DNA of 64,000 nt from Saccopteryx bilineata (lineage: Eukaryota > Chordata > Mammalia > Chiroptera > Emballonuridae): positions 125,330,522-125,394,521 of the forward strand of contig NC_089490.1 of NCBI RefSeq assembly GCF_036850765.1, in the 5' to 3' direction. The notes beneath the pieces are model-generated. The model was not told where the DNA came from. It worked only from the letters and a program-made list of their open reading frames with translations, and made no database searches. The position numbers and the translations under genes are program-made. Shown in pieces: positions 29,785-40,606 of this stretch (position 1 is its first letter; each line of letters opens with the position of its first letter).

Positions 29785-29990
29785 AACCAGCTTTTCATAA
29801 CATTTATTGAAGTATGATACACAAACAGAAAAGTGTACAAATCATAAGTATACTTATGCACATATTGACATGTTTTTGTAAGCTGAACACACCTGTGTGA
29901 CTAACACCAGCTCAAGAATCAGAAGGTATCAGGACCGCTGTGTATTCCCTCTGCATTTACTTGTACCCTGAGTCCCTTTCTCTATCTCAA
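29785..29990 (-). repeat. Old L1 (L1M-type) 3'-end relic
   Basis: CATTTATTGAAGTATGATAC, GTGTACAAATCATAAGTATA and the AACACACCTGTGTGACTAAC block follow the typical 3' UTR of ancient mammalian L1s. Confidence 0.65.
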
Positions 29991-30488
29991 TACCTAGAGT
30001 TTTCCACCTTCATGTCCTGGAAGAAAAGGTGTCCACTTACCACAGAGAAAAATAATGTTATGGTTTGACAGAGATCCAGGAATATGATGAGAGATTTGTA
30101 AGAACATGGATCAGTTTGTGCTGCTTTCTCTAATCCTAAGTCTGGATAAAGGATTCCTGGATGGGGCAAAAGGAGAGAAGTGAGCAAACAGAGTATGACA
30201 CTGGTGGGTCTCCTAGAAGGGGAAGTGGCCCTGCTCTAAGTTCAGAAACCCTATCAGAGAAACTGTGGGTAGGAATTTAGAACCACATGGAAAAGTTTTC
30301 AGATCCAATAACATCCTGCTTTCAATACCTTAAAGGTCTGAATAAAGCAACTCCCATGTTCCATTTCTCAGGGTAGTTTTCCATGTCCCAGTGTGCACAT
30401 CCCAGACATGCAGGTGGTTCTGATGCAGATGGTCCTCAGTCCTCACCTTCAGAACATGGGGGTAGGTTTTTGTCCAGGCCACAGCCAT
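29991..30488. other. No recognised feature
   Basis: Unique-looking DNA. Confidence 0.4.
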
Positions 30489-30600
30489 GGTTTCCAAACT
30501 TGTCTGTGTATCACCTTGTTAAATACACAAATTCCCAGGACCCGCTACTGAACGTAATCAGGCATAGCAATCTGAAATCAGACCAACTGCCCAACTGATT
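30489..30600 (+). repeat. MER5-like hAT-Charlie relic
   Basis: ATGGTTTCCAAACTTGTCTG with TGTATCACCTTGTTAAATAC and AAATTCCCAGGACCCGC resembles the left arm of old hAT-Charlie non-autonomous elements (MER5 type). Only partially preserved. Confidence 0.45.
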
Positions 30601-31185
30601 ATTATGCTGCTAGCCTGGCATTCATTGGAGAATTAGATTAGGGATGGGTTCTTTTAGTGATCTGTGGACTAGATCCTTTCATGAGGATGAAGATTCAGTA
30701 CAGTGGGTCCAAGAGACCCTATAGAGTCCACTTATCGGCTGTTGATGGGAGGGGGGCAGCTCAAGTGGTAAGGCTCCTTTAAACTGGATGGCCCCTTCTA
30801 CCTAAATGTACTTGCCTAAGGGTTTCCAAGTCAGGAAAGGTTTGCATTCCACACTCTGTTCCACAGTATCAACCCGGATCAACCACATCACTTACTTTGC
30901 CATGGATTTTGTCAGCAGAGGAATTTATGTGGGGATCAGGCTACCCCTGGAAGAGCTTTGCAGGCCAAAGTCTTTTCTTCATTTCCTGAAAAACGGATGG
31001 TGTAGCGAAGGCACTATTGGTCTGTCCTTTCCAACACCCTGCCAGTGTCCTGAGGCTGCTGAGAACGCTGCCGCGGATGATGTTGTGTTCTTCTGACTAG
31101 AGGGTCCTCTGGGCCTGGCTCTGGAGGCTTTTAGAGGTCTGTTCTCAATTATTAAAAAGCAGCAAGGGGCAAGGAACATTTACAG

Positions 31186-31192
31186 TAATAAT

Positions 31193-31223
<31 letters not shown>
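31186..31223. repeat. (AAT)n microsatellite
   Basis: About a dozen AAT trinucleotides with one interruption. Confidence 0.92.
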
Positions 31224-31769
31224 GGCCTTTAAAAGACAAGGTTATAACAGAATACAGTAATTTTTTTAACTTCTCTAGATGAGCTAACTGATAGTTCCAA
31301 GTATAATAATCTGCTAGGATAATGCAGGCAGCATTGATCTGTCACATCTAGACTATGTACTGCTAAAGCCAGCACCTGTCACAACTAATGGCTGCACAGA
31401 TATTGTTTAGGAATGCCGCTGATGGGGGTGAAAGTACAGTGGAGGCTCTCTGCCTGCTATGGGAGCAAATGGGGAAAAAATAGGAAGAGAAGAAACAGGA
31501 TGGGAGGAAACCTAGAATTTGAGATTCCTCAAATAATCCTCCAAATGTGGTCCTGGAGGAGAAGTGAGAGAGGATACAAAAAAAGAACTTGTAGGGACCA
31601 GGTGATTTTCATTCAAAATATGAGGCCATCCAGGGAAGACAAAGGATGGAGAAGAGATAATTATTGTGTCACTCAAAATCCTAGTGCAGGATATAAGGCA
31701 GCGTGGTAAAAATTCTAACTTCTCAACTAAATCCCGCAAGCAAGGATGGGGAATTCAGAATCAGGTTGT
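31224..31769. other. No recognised feature
   Basis: Open frames on both strands (31413-31709, 31512-31739) overlap and lack domains. Confidence 0.4.
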
Positions 31770-32215
31770 GTTTTTTAAAAAAATTTTGCTGTAAAGTACA
31801 TTTTACATCCATAAAAGCGGAAAGGCATAAACAAACAGCTAGGTGAAATTTTATAAAGTGAACTTACCACTTTTACACAGCCTGTGCTGAAGACATAGAA
31901 CATTAACAGTTCCTTGGAAGTCCCATCTTGCCTTCTAATTACTAGTTCCCACGAATGAAGCTACACTCCTAACTACCAACATGAGAATTAGTTTTGTCTA
32001 CTTTTGAAGAGGACATAATTGTACTTCTGCATCTGGCTTCTCTTGTGTTTGTGAGTTCACCAGTGTGTGTGTAGCTGCTCACTTTTACCCTATATCATGT
32101 TCCACCCTATGCATGTACCACAGAGCCTTTATTCTGATATCGCACCAGTTAGGGTATTCTAAATTCTTTATGGTTACAATTAATGCTGCTATGAGCTTGT
32201 TTGTATGCTGCTAAA
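31770..32215 (-). repeat. Old L1 (L1M-type) 3'-end relic
   Basis: The series AAGTACATTTTACATCCATA, GGTGAAATTTTATAAAGTGA, TTACACAGCCTGTGC and finally CAATTAATGCTGCTATGAGC reproduces the order of an ancient L1 3' UTR and ORF2 3' end on the minus strand. Confidence 0.65.
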
Positions 32216-33579
32216 ATAAATTCTTATATTGTTAAAAATATTCAGCTATTTTTATTTAAGAAGAACACATTAAGTTTATGGTAAAATATATTCTTGGAAT
32301 TACACTGCAGCACTGTAATGGTGTGGACAGAAAATTATTTTAATGTGTAAAGGAGCCTGGGGCATATTTGATGTCAGGGGAAGAAGGCCACAGACAGAAA
32401 AACTAAGACATGGAGGAAAATAGTCAATAAAGCAGTGTTCTAATGGAGATGGGTGGGGATAAAAATCGAGTGAACAGATTGTGGTAGAAAGTGACAGGGG
32501 GCAACAGCTTTTCCTCCATAAAGAGCAGTGGTGAAGATAGAAAATACTGAATTGGAAGTAAAAAAAAGTTGAAAAATAAGTTACTGGTGAAAAGTGAGAG
32601 ATCAGGGCTGAGGTTAGGGATAGGAGAAAAGTAGATGAGGTCCAGAAAAGCTGCCTTGGGGGGTGCAAACTGCACGGAAGTCCAGCTAGGCTGGAAGAAT
32701 ATGGATTTGTGGTGGAACCAGTATAGTCCTGAGATTGTCCTTGGTCATTTTGATCAGTCTCAGACTAGAAAAAGAGGCCTTGCCTTATTCAGAACTCATC
32801 CTACATGCAAATGTATGGCTTCCACACATGGTTGTGTAGTGTAGTCTGTGCAGAGCACACCCTCAGAGGATGAGCTTCCATTGTAGGTGAGGTGCATGTA
32901 TTTTATCATGACTCTCTGGCAGATGGCAGTAAAGCATCTTGTTTTCTCAAAATCCATGTGGAACAACTTTCTAACAGATAGAAGTAAAGTGTCTTAAAAA
33001 GGGAGAGCCTTTCTCAAGTTGGCAGAGAGGTGCTGTATGGTCTAGCACAGCTCTGCGCATGGCAGGGTAACAGAAGTCAGGCAGTGGGTGACGGGATGCA
33101 TAGAGGCTCTCGGACCCTATGCTGCAGCAAAAAGGTCAGGCTTCTGCAGAACAGACATGTGCTTTTCTGCTTTAGCAGATGGAGAAATGTCCCACTTTGT
33201 GCTGCCCTTTTAAAAATAGGGTTGTTGAAAACCTAACCTTATTTTCCCATCTTTCTCAAATCCTTTCCTGATTTCAAAGCCTGATTTATTTATCTGCTAT
33301 AGTCTATTTGCCAGCACTTTGCCTGCTATTCATAAGGTACTACCTTGAATTACTGTATTTTTAGATGCATGTGTCTTAATATTCCCTAAATGATTTGAAA
33401 TCAACAAATAACAGGCAAGTTATAGCTGAGCCATTGAGCTGCCATTGATCCATGTTGGTCAATCATGGGCTAGAGAGCCCCTACTTCACAACTCATCTAC
33501 TTTGTTGCCCAAAGATCTGAGGCTTGTGAAATTCTTTAAAATCAAGATTCCTTAGGCACCAAGGTAATTTATTCCACAT
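32216..33579. other. No supported gene
   Basis: Unique-looking DNA. Frames at 32300-32668(-), 32635-32844(+) and 33030-33236(+) show no recognisable domain or splice context. Nothing else was identified. Confidence 0.4.
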
Positions 33580-34040
33580 GGCTCAACCCCTTGCCTCTGT
33601 GCCATTCTGCTCTCCTCACACACCCGCCAGCTTCAGTGATGCTCTTTCCTGTTCCCTGTACACACCAGGTACCCTTCTACCCGGAGTCTCTGTGCTTGCC
33701 ACCTCGAGGGCTGAAACTCTGTCCTCTATGTGTCCATGTGGCTTGTTCCCCCATCTTCCTCAGTATGGCTGAAATGTCACCTTTTAAGTGACATGTTCCC
33801 TGTGCAACCTATTTGAAATTATATACCCACTCCAGCATTCCCCCAACACCTTCCTGGTTTGTTTTCCAACACACCACTACTTTCTAACATGCTATATTAA
33901 TGTAGTTATTTTGTTCATTGTTAGTTTTTCGCCACTAAAATATAAGCTCTGTAAAGGTAGAAATTTTTGTCTGTTTCTTGCCCCCTGCCCTGGTCCAGGA
34001 TACCTCTAGCATTGAGAATAGTCCCTCAATGACAATGACA
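33580..34040 (-). repeat. L2 LINE 3'-end relic
   Basis: TTGCCTCTGTGCCATTCTGC, TGAAATGTCACCTTTTAAGT, CACTAAAATATAAGCTCTGT and TTTTGTCTGTTTCTTGCCCC follow the well-known L2 3' end in order. Orientation is inferred from that layout. Diverged and non-coding. Confidence 0.72.
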
Positions 34041-34411
34041 GAGAAGACAGTAATTCTATGCTGAATATAATGCTTGCAAAAAGCTTAATATATTACTTTT
34101 AGATATGTGTACAATGATCAGAGTACTTTCCAAACAAAAAATTGATCTGACATTTATAAGTCACTTTCAGATTTCTGTGCAACCAGAGACATAGAGTTGG
34201 AGCACTTATGCTTCATTTTTGGGGAGACATTTTGATAATTCAAAGACAACAGAACAATGATTTGAAATCAGGGTAGTCCTGTAAAATCAAGAACTCATCA
34301 TGGCTAAATTGTGTCTGGATAAATGAAAGCCAAATCCTAATAGAAATCATTTAAACCCTAAAAAAAGAATCTGGTATGACAGTAAAGAAATTCTTAGCAG
34401 TCAGATTTCTT

Positions 34412-34857
34412 AAAACTTCTTCAAATCGGCCTTGGCCGGTTGGCTCAGCAGTAGAGCGTCGGCCTGGTGTGCGGGGGACCAGGGTTCGATTCCCGGCCAG
34501 GGCACATAGGAGAAGCGCCCATTTGCTTCTCCACCCCTCTCCCCCTCCTTCCTCTCTGTTTCTCTCTTCCCCTCCGGCAGCCAAGGCTCCATTGGAGCAA
34601 AGATGGCCCAGGCACTGGGGATGGCTCCTTGGCCTCTGCCCCAGGCGCTAGAGTGGCTCTGGTCGCAGCAGAGTGACGCCCCGGAGGGGCAGAGCATCGC
34701 CCCCTGGTGGGCAGAGCCTCGCCCCTGGTGGGCGTGCCGGGTGAATCCCAGTCGGGCGCATGCGGGAGTCTGTCTGACTGTCTCTCCCCATTTCCAGCTT
34801 CAGAAACAAACAAACAAACAAACAAAACAAACAAACAAAAAAAAACTTCTTCAAATC
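34412..34857 (+). mobile_element. VES-type SINE (long form) with 16-bp TSD
   Basis: The element at 34428-34841 is bracketed by perfect AAAACTTCTTCAAATC copies (34412-34427, 34842-34857). The head is GGCCTTGGCCGGTTGGCTCA, with A box TGGCTCAGCAGTAGAGCG and B box GGTTCGATTCC. A roughly 300-bp body and an (AAAC)n tail follow. It is almost undecayed and therefore young. Confidence 0.96.
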
Positions 34858-34941
34858 AAAACCTAAGTAATCACATAGTTTATTTAATAGGTCAGTGGAT
34901 ACATACTTAAGTTACCAACATATATTAATATATTATTTCTT

Positions 34942-35010
34942 CCTATGTATGTATGTATCCTTTATCTATCTGTCTATCATCTGTCTATCATCTATCTATC
35001 TATCTATCTA
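34942..35010. repeat. (ATCT)n-type microsatellite
   Basis: A GTAT run followed by interrupted TATC/TCTA tetranucleotides. Confidence 0.92.
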
Positions 35011-35452
35011 GAAAATTGAAAGCAAATTCCTCTGGGTTTCTATTTAAAGCCCTAAATCAAGTAATATGTTTTATGAAAACCCAAGTCTCCTCATTAGTAT
35101 TTTCCATTTTGATAATGGAAGATAGCTGATTATAGATGATTAGATAGAAGTGAAATAATTTGGAAAACAGTTCAGAATAAGTATAAGAATAAAATGGAGG
35201 CAAAATAAACAACAGAAAATAATTTCTCATATCCTAATCTTTAGGCCATAACCATCAGCAGTAAATATGATGGTTATGAATAAAGTGATAAACTGGCTGA
35301 GTCAACAAAGGGTAACATTTTGAGACTAAGTACCTTAACACTACATATCAATCCCCAAACCACATTAGCCTCAATAGTCTCCATTATCTTTAGTTTTACA
35401 TTTTCTAGTAATTATTTTACAGTTATAACAAATCAATAATTTAATTTTGAAG
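35011..35452. other. No recognised feature
   Basis: AT-rich sequence without a supported frame. Confidence 0.4.
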
Positions 35453-36037
35453 TTCTAAAGCAGTGGTAGTCAACCTGGTCCCTACCGCCCACTAGTTTCA
35501 GCTTTCTTTCTTTTTTTTTTTTTTTGTTCTAATTTCTTTTTTTATCTTATTTTTTTTTATATATTTATTCATTTTAGAGAGGAGAGGGAGAGACAGAGAG
35601 AGAGAAGGGGAGGAGGAGCTGGAAGCATCAACTCCCATATGTGCCTTGACCAGGCAAGCCCAGAGTTTTGAACCGGCGACCTCAGCATTTCCAGGTCGAC
35701 GCTTTATCCACTGCGCCACCACTAGTTTCAGCTTTCATGATGGGCGGTAGCAGAGCAACCAACGTATAAATAAAAAGATTTAACTATAGTAAGTTGTTTT
35801 ATAAAGATTTATTCTGCCAAACTTAGCGAAAATTCGACATAAAGTACTTGGTAAGTAGTTATTATTATATGCTTTAACTTGCTGTAACTCTGCTTTATAA
35901 ATTTTATAAAGTAAAGTGACTTCCCTACTTTATAAATCACCATTACTGTGGAACCAGTGGGCGGTTAGAAAATTTTACTACTAACAGATACAAAAGTGGG
36001 CGGTAGGTATAAAAAGGTTGACTACCCTGTTCTAAAG
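35453..36037. mobile_element. Non-autonomous hAT, second family, copy 2, with nested SINE (8-bp TSD TTCTAAAG)
   Basis: Ends CAGTGGTAGTCAACC (35461) and GGTTGACTACCCTG (36029) lie inside perfect TTCTAAAG duplications (35453-35460, 36030-36037). The left arm is interrupted by a SINE at 35507-35719. The rest matches the element at 23030-23380 read in the opposite direction. Confidence 0.93.
35490..35736 (-). mobile_element. Short VES-type SINE nested in the hAT, 17-bp TSD
   Basis: CACTAGTTTCAGCTTTC occurs at 35490-35506 and 35720-35736. Between them lies a poly-T tail, a GAGAGA-rich body and, on the sense strand, a tRNA-like head (GGTGGCGCAGTGGATAAAGCG, B box GGTTCAAAAC). This is the short head variant also seen at 54206-54627. 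Confidence 0.93.
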
Positions 36038-36806
36038 CAATCTACTTTCATGAGAAAAAAAAATTAAAACTCAGGATATAACACAAATTTCACTGCTCCA
36101 ATAAGGAACTATTAATATTTAAATATTGCCTCATGATGCTTTTTGACAATGAGTTGGGGGTATCCCTTTTCCTTATGAACAAAATTAGTTAAATTTTGGA
36201 CAGAAGTTTTGCTCATGTTTTCAGGAAAGAATTAGTAGTAAAATTCAAGAGGCAGAGAAAAGTGTTCTCGCACTAAAATGAAGACACAGGAAGTAATGTG
36301 GAATCTATCACAATTCCAGTTTTTCCAGTAAAGGCCCCTGTCAGGTCTCCAGCGCCAGCACAGCGTGCTTACTGAACTCCATCCACCTGGAGCCTGCGCT
36401 GGGTGACGTGCATGTTCGCCCCCCTCTCCTGAAGAGGCACAGACAGAAAACAGCTGTTCACAATTAAATTAATCACTCGTCAGCAGCACTCTGAGGCCTG
36501 GAAGTTCCGTGTTCATGGAGAGCTGCCCTCCCACATTGCGCTCACAGTGTGTGATCACTAACAATGCCCGTCTAGCATGGCCAAGTCTCTAAGGTTTTCA
36601 AAGCAGTGAAACATCTTTGCAAAACTACTGCCACACAGTTCACTAATCTTCTTTTCATAACTTTAAAGCATTTTTTCATCATTTGTTTGAGAATGTTTCC
36701 CCCTTGGATTTTGACATGCCCCTTAAGAGATAAAAGACAAACAGCAGAGAATTAAATAGATATAAGATATACCAGTGTGGTCCTCTAAGAATGAAGAGTT
36801 AATGGG
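36038..36806. other. No recognised feature
   Basis: Unique-looking DNA, moderately GC-rich around 36340-36560. No frame or repeat is supported. Confidence 0.4.
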
Positions 36807-37154
36807 TGTAATGCTGATGGCCAAGGCCAGGCACGTCCACATTGGATTTGGGCAGATGCTAGAGAAACTGTGGAGCCGAAAAGCATTGGGCCATTCTGTT
36901 TAATAAAGTCTCACAGTGGCGGACAAGCACACAGGCAGGAGAAACCACCTCTCAGGCAAACAAACTGCAAAATGGCCCCTCACAGTGGTGGGCAGGCAAT
37001 CAGCTGTCCACAATGTCCCATTTCTCTTGAGAGCAAGCACCCATAGCCTTACATAGACCATACACACGAGGTACAGTCATGCACTTACACACCAATCAGG
37101 CAAAGTGCTTGCAGCTGGTAAACCAGTGAGCAAGCCTAACACAGCTGCCCCACA
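36807..37154 (-). repeat. 3' LTR of retroelement 1
   Basis: About 348 bp, ends TG...CA on the minus strand. An ATTAAA poly-A signal is visible in the ACTTTATTAAA stretch (complement of 36899-36910). Related to 38994-39325 and to the solo LTRs at 39730, 49881 and 50417. Confidence 0.88.
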
Positions 37155-37169
37155 TTCCACCCCTTTAGG
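37155..37169 (-). promoter_or_regulatory. Polypurine tract of retroelement 1
   Basis: On the minus strand a short purine run, AAAGGGGTGGAA, directly precedes the 3' LTR, the position of the plus-strand primer in retroviruses. Retroelement 2 has ATAGGGGTGGAT in the same place. Confidence 0.7.
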
Positions 37170-38086
37170 GTTGCTTACCTCACAATCTACATGACAGGAA
37201 ACAGAGACTACAGCGACAGCAAAAGTTACTCAACAATTACAAAAGTGCCCTTCGCATGTCTCCCAGAGCACCCTGCCCAAGGTGTAAACTGGAGGCCCTT
37301 CTCTAGCCCCTACTCCATGGTACATGGGAGGGCTTGAATATTCCAGGGCGGTGTCCATGGAAGCCATAAAATGTCTTTGGTGCACCTCTGCACCTGGATG
37401 AGAACTAGTGCAGGAGGACCTCCACAGATGCCATGCCCCCACCCCCATCAGGGTCTCTCATAGTACTGTCCACGAGTGACATGTCCATACACCAAGGGAG
37501 CTTGTGTCCCACTCTGGCTGCAGTTCAAGAGTCAGTTCATGATAGCCCAGCTGTCTGTGCAAATCACCAAGGTAAAAGTCCATTACAGGCAACTAGCTAT
37601 ACAGCTCTTTATTAATGACTTCAGTACCTTTCCATAATGTGCTGTATGTTGCCACAAGCCCATCCAAACCTCTCAGCAAGCTCACAGGGCCTGGTGGGGT
37701 CAAACAGATTCAAAGCCTGTGTCACCTTAACAGTTAGTTCTCTTAGCTGCTACTACTGTAAAAAAAAAAAAAACCTATTACCTTCTAATGCCAACACCTG
37801 CTGCACATTAGAAGGGGACCAGTGGATTGCCAATTTCACATGGGGCCTCTGGTACCCGGCCATCCTTGTCAGATGGGTCCCTCACCCTTCCCCCTATTCA
37901 AACTGGGACAATGGGTCTTGGGGATCCTGTAACCTGAACACCAGCCATTTTCCTGGCAGATGCTGGAGCCACTCACTTCCCCTGCTTTATCAGCAGCTGG
38001 AACCTCTGACTCAAGCTGCTGCCAAAGCTCCAATAAGACTTTATTAGGGTTGCCATCTAATTTCTCTCTATCTGCCCCGGCCACAA

Positions 38087-38956
38087 TCAAATATACCCAC
38101 ATCTGTGTTCAGGTAACTTTTGCAGGCTCATTTCTCTTGTTAGTGGGGTGGGGGGAGCATGAGCAGCAGCCCTCATAACCTTACAGTCCATCTCTGTTCC
38201 AGAGAGCATGATGCCATCCACCCCAATGTCCTGCGGCCACAGCAAGCAGGCGAACAGAGGCTCAGTGGGTTTCTGCCTGAATTTCACCCCCAACTCCATC
38301 AGCTCTGCCTGGGTGTAGGGCCAGACCACAGAGTGCTCCACTACCTGGGGAGGAGGCTGTGGTTGGCCCTGAGGGACTCTTGGCTAGTAGGTCTTTACCT
38401 TTTGGGTGAGCACCAGCTGGCCTCTGAGTCTGAGGACGGCAGTTGTAGCCTGAGCCTTTCTCTCAGAAGAGTAGGAAACACCTGCTCCCACCAACTCAGA
38501 GCCGCTCTGCTGTCAGGAATGCAGCTCCATCTTCAGCCCCTGCAGCTGCCTGCTCTTGGCCTGAAGCTGACTCTGGAGCTCCTGAACCTGCAGTTGTTTC
38601 TCCAACAGCTGTCGCTGCCAACATTCAGCTTCAAGGGCAATCTGCAACTCGTGAACCCGTAACTCTTTGTCTAGAGACTGCTTCAGTTCCAGGCACCATT
38701 GGCGCTCAGCCCGCACCTCACATTGCAGCTCTCAGACCTGTTCGGACACCCTCTCCAGCTCTCACTCTAGTTCACGCCATCGTTGGCGCTCAGTATGCAG
38801 CTCATCCTGGAGGTTTCGACCTCGCTCAGCTCCTCACACAGAGCTGTTGGTTTTTTCTCACAGGGTAGTAAAAAACACCCAGCCCACGGTCTCCACCAGG
38901 AGAGCCACCAGGAACAGCCACTCCTTTATTGAACCCCTCAAGGGTGTTGGCGGCAC
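38087..38956 (-). pseudogene. Coiled-coil membrane-type reading frame of retroelement 1 (six stops)
   Basis: A single minus-strand frame of about 290 codons can be followed from 38956 to the stop at 38087. It is interrupted by in-frame stops at 38858, 38834, 38762, 38732, 38513 and 38384 (five TGA, one TAG). Most fit C-to-T decay of CGA or CAG codons, but this is inference. Near the N-terminus there is a hydrophobic stretch (KEWLFLVALLVETVGW...). It is followed by a long charged, Leu-rich heptad region (for example HELQIALEAECWQRQLLEKQ) and a C-terminal block with YTQAELMELG and DIGVDGIMLSGTEM. The same order occurs in the intact frame 62774-63463. The initiating ATG has been lost. The product's role is unknown; no standard Gag, Pol or Env motif is certain. 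Confidence 0.75.
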
Positions 38957-38973
38957 CTACCAATCTTCTCCAA

Positions 38974-38991
38974 ACCCTGCCCACTATGCCA
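38974..38991 (-). promoter_or_regulatory. Primer-binding-site-like sequence of retroelement 1
   Basis: Two bases after the 5' LTR the minus strand reads TGGCATAGTGGGCAGGG. It starts with TGG, as a tRNA-primed PBS does, and resembles the complement of a serine tRNA 3' end (TGGCGTAGTCGGCAGGAT), with mismatches. Confidence 0.5.
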
Positions 38992-38993
38992 GA

Positions 38994-39325
38994 TGTAATG
39001 CCGGTGGCCAAAGCCAGGCAGGTCTACAATGGATTTGGGCAAATGGTAGAGAAAGGGTTGGGCCATTCCATTTAATAAAGTCTCACAATGGCGGACAAGC
39101 ACACAGGCAGGAGAAACCACCTCTCAGGCAAACCAACAGCAAAATGGCCCCTCACAGTGGCGGGCAGAAAATCGCCACCCGTAATCCCTCATTTTTCTTG
39201 AGAGCAAGCACCCATAGCCTCATATAGGCCATACACACATGGAGCAGCCATGTGCTCACTCACTAATCAGGCAAAGTGCTTGCAGCTGGTAACCCCGCCA
39301 GCAAGCCTAACACAGCTGCCCCAGA
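38994..39325 (-). repeat. 5' LTR of retroelement 1
   Basis: About 332 bp. It differs from the 3' LTR by scattered substitutions and small indels, so the insertion is not recent. Confidence 0.87.
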
Positions 39326-39729
39326 ATTCTAACCATTTAACCTTGTGGCTAAGACATTTCTTTGCTGACATCGTCTGAAGGGCTAAATAATATTGTAACT
39401 GGACTGACTAACCCTAAAGGCTTTTTACACAGAGCAAGATCCAACCAGGAAGGGAATTAACCTCAAACATGCCAGGTAACAGAAAAAAAGTAAAAGTAGT
39501 TGTTGCTGAGATGGTTACTTTTTGTTTTTTTTTCCCCCTAGAAATAAAAGAAAAATTGGGGGGCATTGAGATTAGGGAAGTCAGATTTAGAAAATATTCA
39601 TATTTTTTTCAATTAGAGTTTTCAATTAAATTCTAAATTACTTACTATTATTATTATAAATATATTCAGTAGCCTTCTTGGACACTAAATAATCCAATGT
39701 ATAGAAAAGCAATATGCATGAATATGTAC
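39326..39729. other. No recognised feature
   Basis: AT-rich unique-looking DNA between the LTR element and the solo LTR. Confidence 0.4.
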
Positions 39730-40131
39730 TGTAATGCCAGTGGCCGAGGCCAGGCAGGTGGAGGATGAGTGTGCTGTCTGTTGCCACAAGCAGATTCAGG
39801 CAGATGGTAGAGAAACTGTAGAGCAGGGAAGTATCAGGCCATTCTCATTTATTGGAGGCTCACAAAGACAGACAAGCAAATAAACAACAAAAGTGAAAGA
39901 GCTAATGAACAAAGGAAAATCTACCTTTCGCAGTAAGGGCAAGGGAGCAAAGAAAACTGCATCTCACGGTGGCGAGAGAGTGATCTGGGTGAATCATGGT
40001 CCAGGGGAAGCACCCATAGCCTTGTATAATCTATGCACACGAGCCTCTGCCACGTGCTCACGCACTAATCAGGTAAGTATTTGCAGCTGGTTCACTCGCG
40101 AGCAAGCCTGACACGGCTGCCCCACATGTAT
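39725..40131 (-). repeat. Solo LTR, same family as retroelement 1
   Basis: About 397 bp at 39730-40126, minus orientation (TGTGGGGCAG...GGCATTACA). Flanks TGTAC/TGTAT match at 4 of 5 positions, consistent with a 5-bp duplication. Arises by LTR-LTR recombination. Confidence 0.85.
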
Positions 40132-40134
40132 GTT

Positions 40135-40316
40135 TTTTAATTTTATTTTTCAATTATAGATTACATTCAAGTTAGTTTCAGGTATACAGCATAGTGGTTA
40201 GATAGTCATATACTTTACCAAGTGATCCCCCGATATTTTCAGTACTCATATACAGTTATTACAATATTATTGACTATATTCCCTGTACTGTACTTTACAT
40301 TCCCATGATTATTTTG
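40135..40316 (-). repeat. Old L1 3' UTR relic
   Basis: GTTAGTTTCAGGTATACAGC, TACAGTTATTACAATATTAT and TTGACTATATTCCCTGTACT are characteristic of old L1MA/MB-type 3' UTRs. L1-B inserted into it. Confidence 0.8.
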
Positions 40317-40606
40317 TAACTACAGATTTTTTTTTTTTTTTTTTTTTATAATTTTATTTTTTTAATGGGGTGACATCAATAATCAGGATACATATATTCA
40401 AAGATAACAAGTCCAGGTTATCTTGTCATTCAATTATGTTGCATACCCACCACCCAAAGTCAGATTGTCCTCTGTCACCTTCTATCTTGTTTTCTTTGTG
40501 CCCCTCCCACCCCCTATCCATCTCCCATTCCCCCCTCCCCCCCCCCCGTAACCACCACACTCTTATCAATGTCTCTTAGTTTCACTATTATGTCCCACCT
40601 ACGTAT

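Larger units (their letters stand above)
36807..39325 (-). mobile_element. Short LTR retroelement 1 (non-autonomous ERV), minus strand
   Basis: Two LTRs of about 348 and 332 bp (36807-37154 and 38994-39325) in the same orientation enclose only 1.84 kb. On the minus strand each LTR begins TGTGGGGCAG (TCTGGGGCAG in the 5' copy) and ends GCATTACA. A primer-binding-site-like stretch lies next to the 5' LTR (38974-38991) and a purine tract AAAGGGGTGGAA next to the 3' LTR (37155-37169). No protease, RT, integrase or env motif is present. Flanks do not show a clean target duplication, so it is old or rearranged. Confidence 0.88.

Noticed and set aside
30806..31096. 96-codon plus-strand frame
   Set aside because: No domain, no splice-site support and an overlapping antisense frame; insufficient to call a gene.
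34445..34834. 129-codon minus-strand frame in the SINE at 34428
   Set aside because: Frame of the SINE consensus itself; the same translation appears in the copy at 21857.
36807..39325. Possible CRISPR or phage-like repeat array from the recurring LTR sequences
   Set aside because: The repeats are about 340-bp LTRs with PBS and polypurine tract; the context is mammalian.
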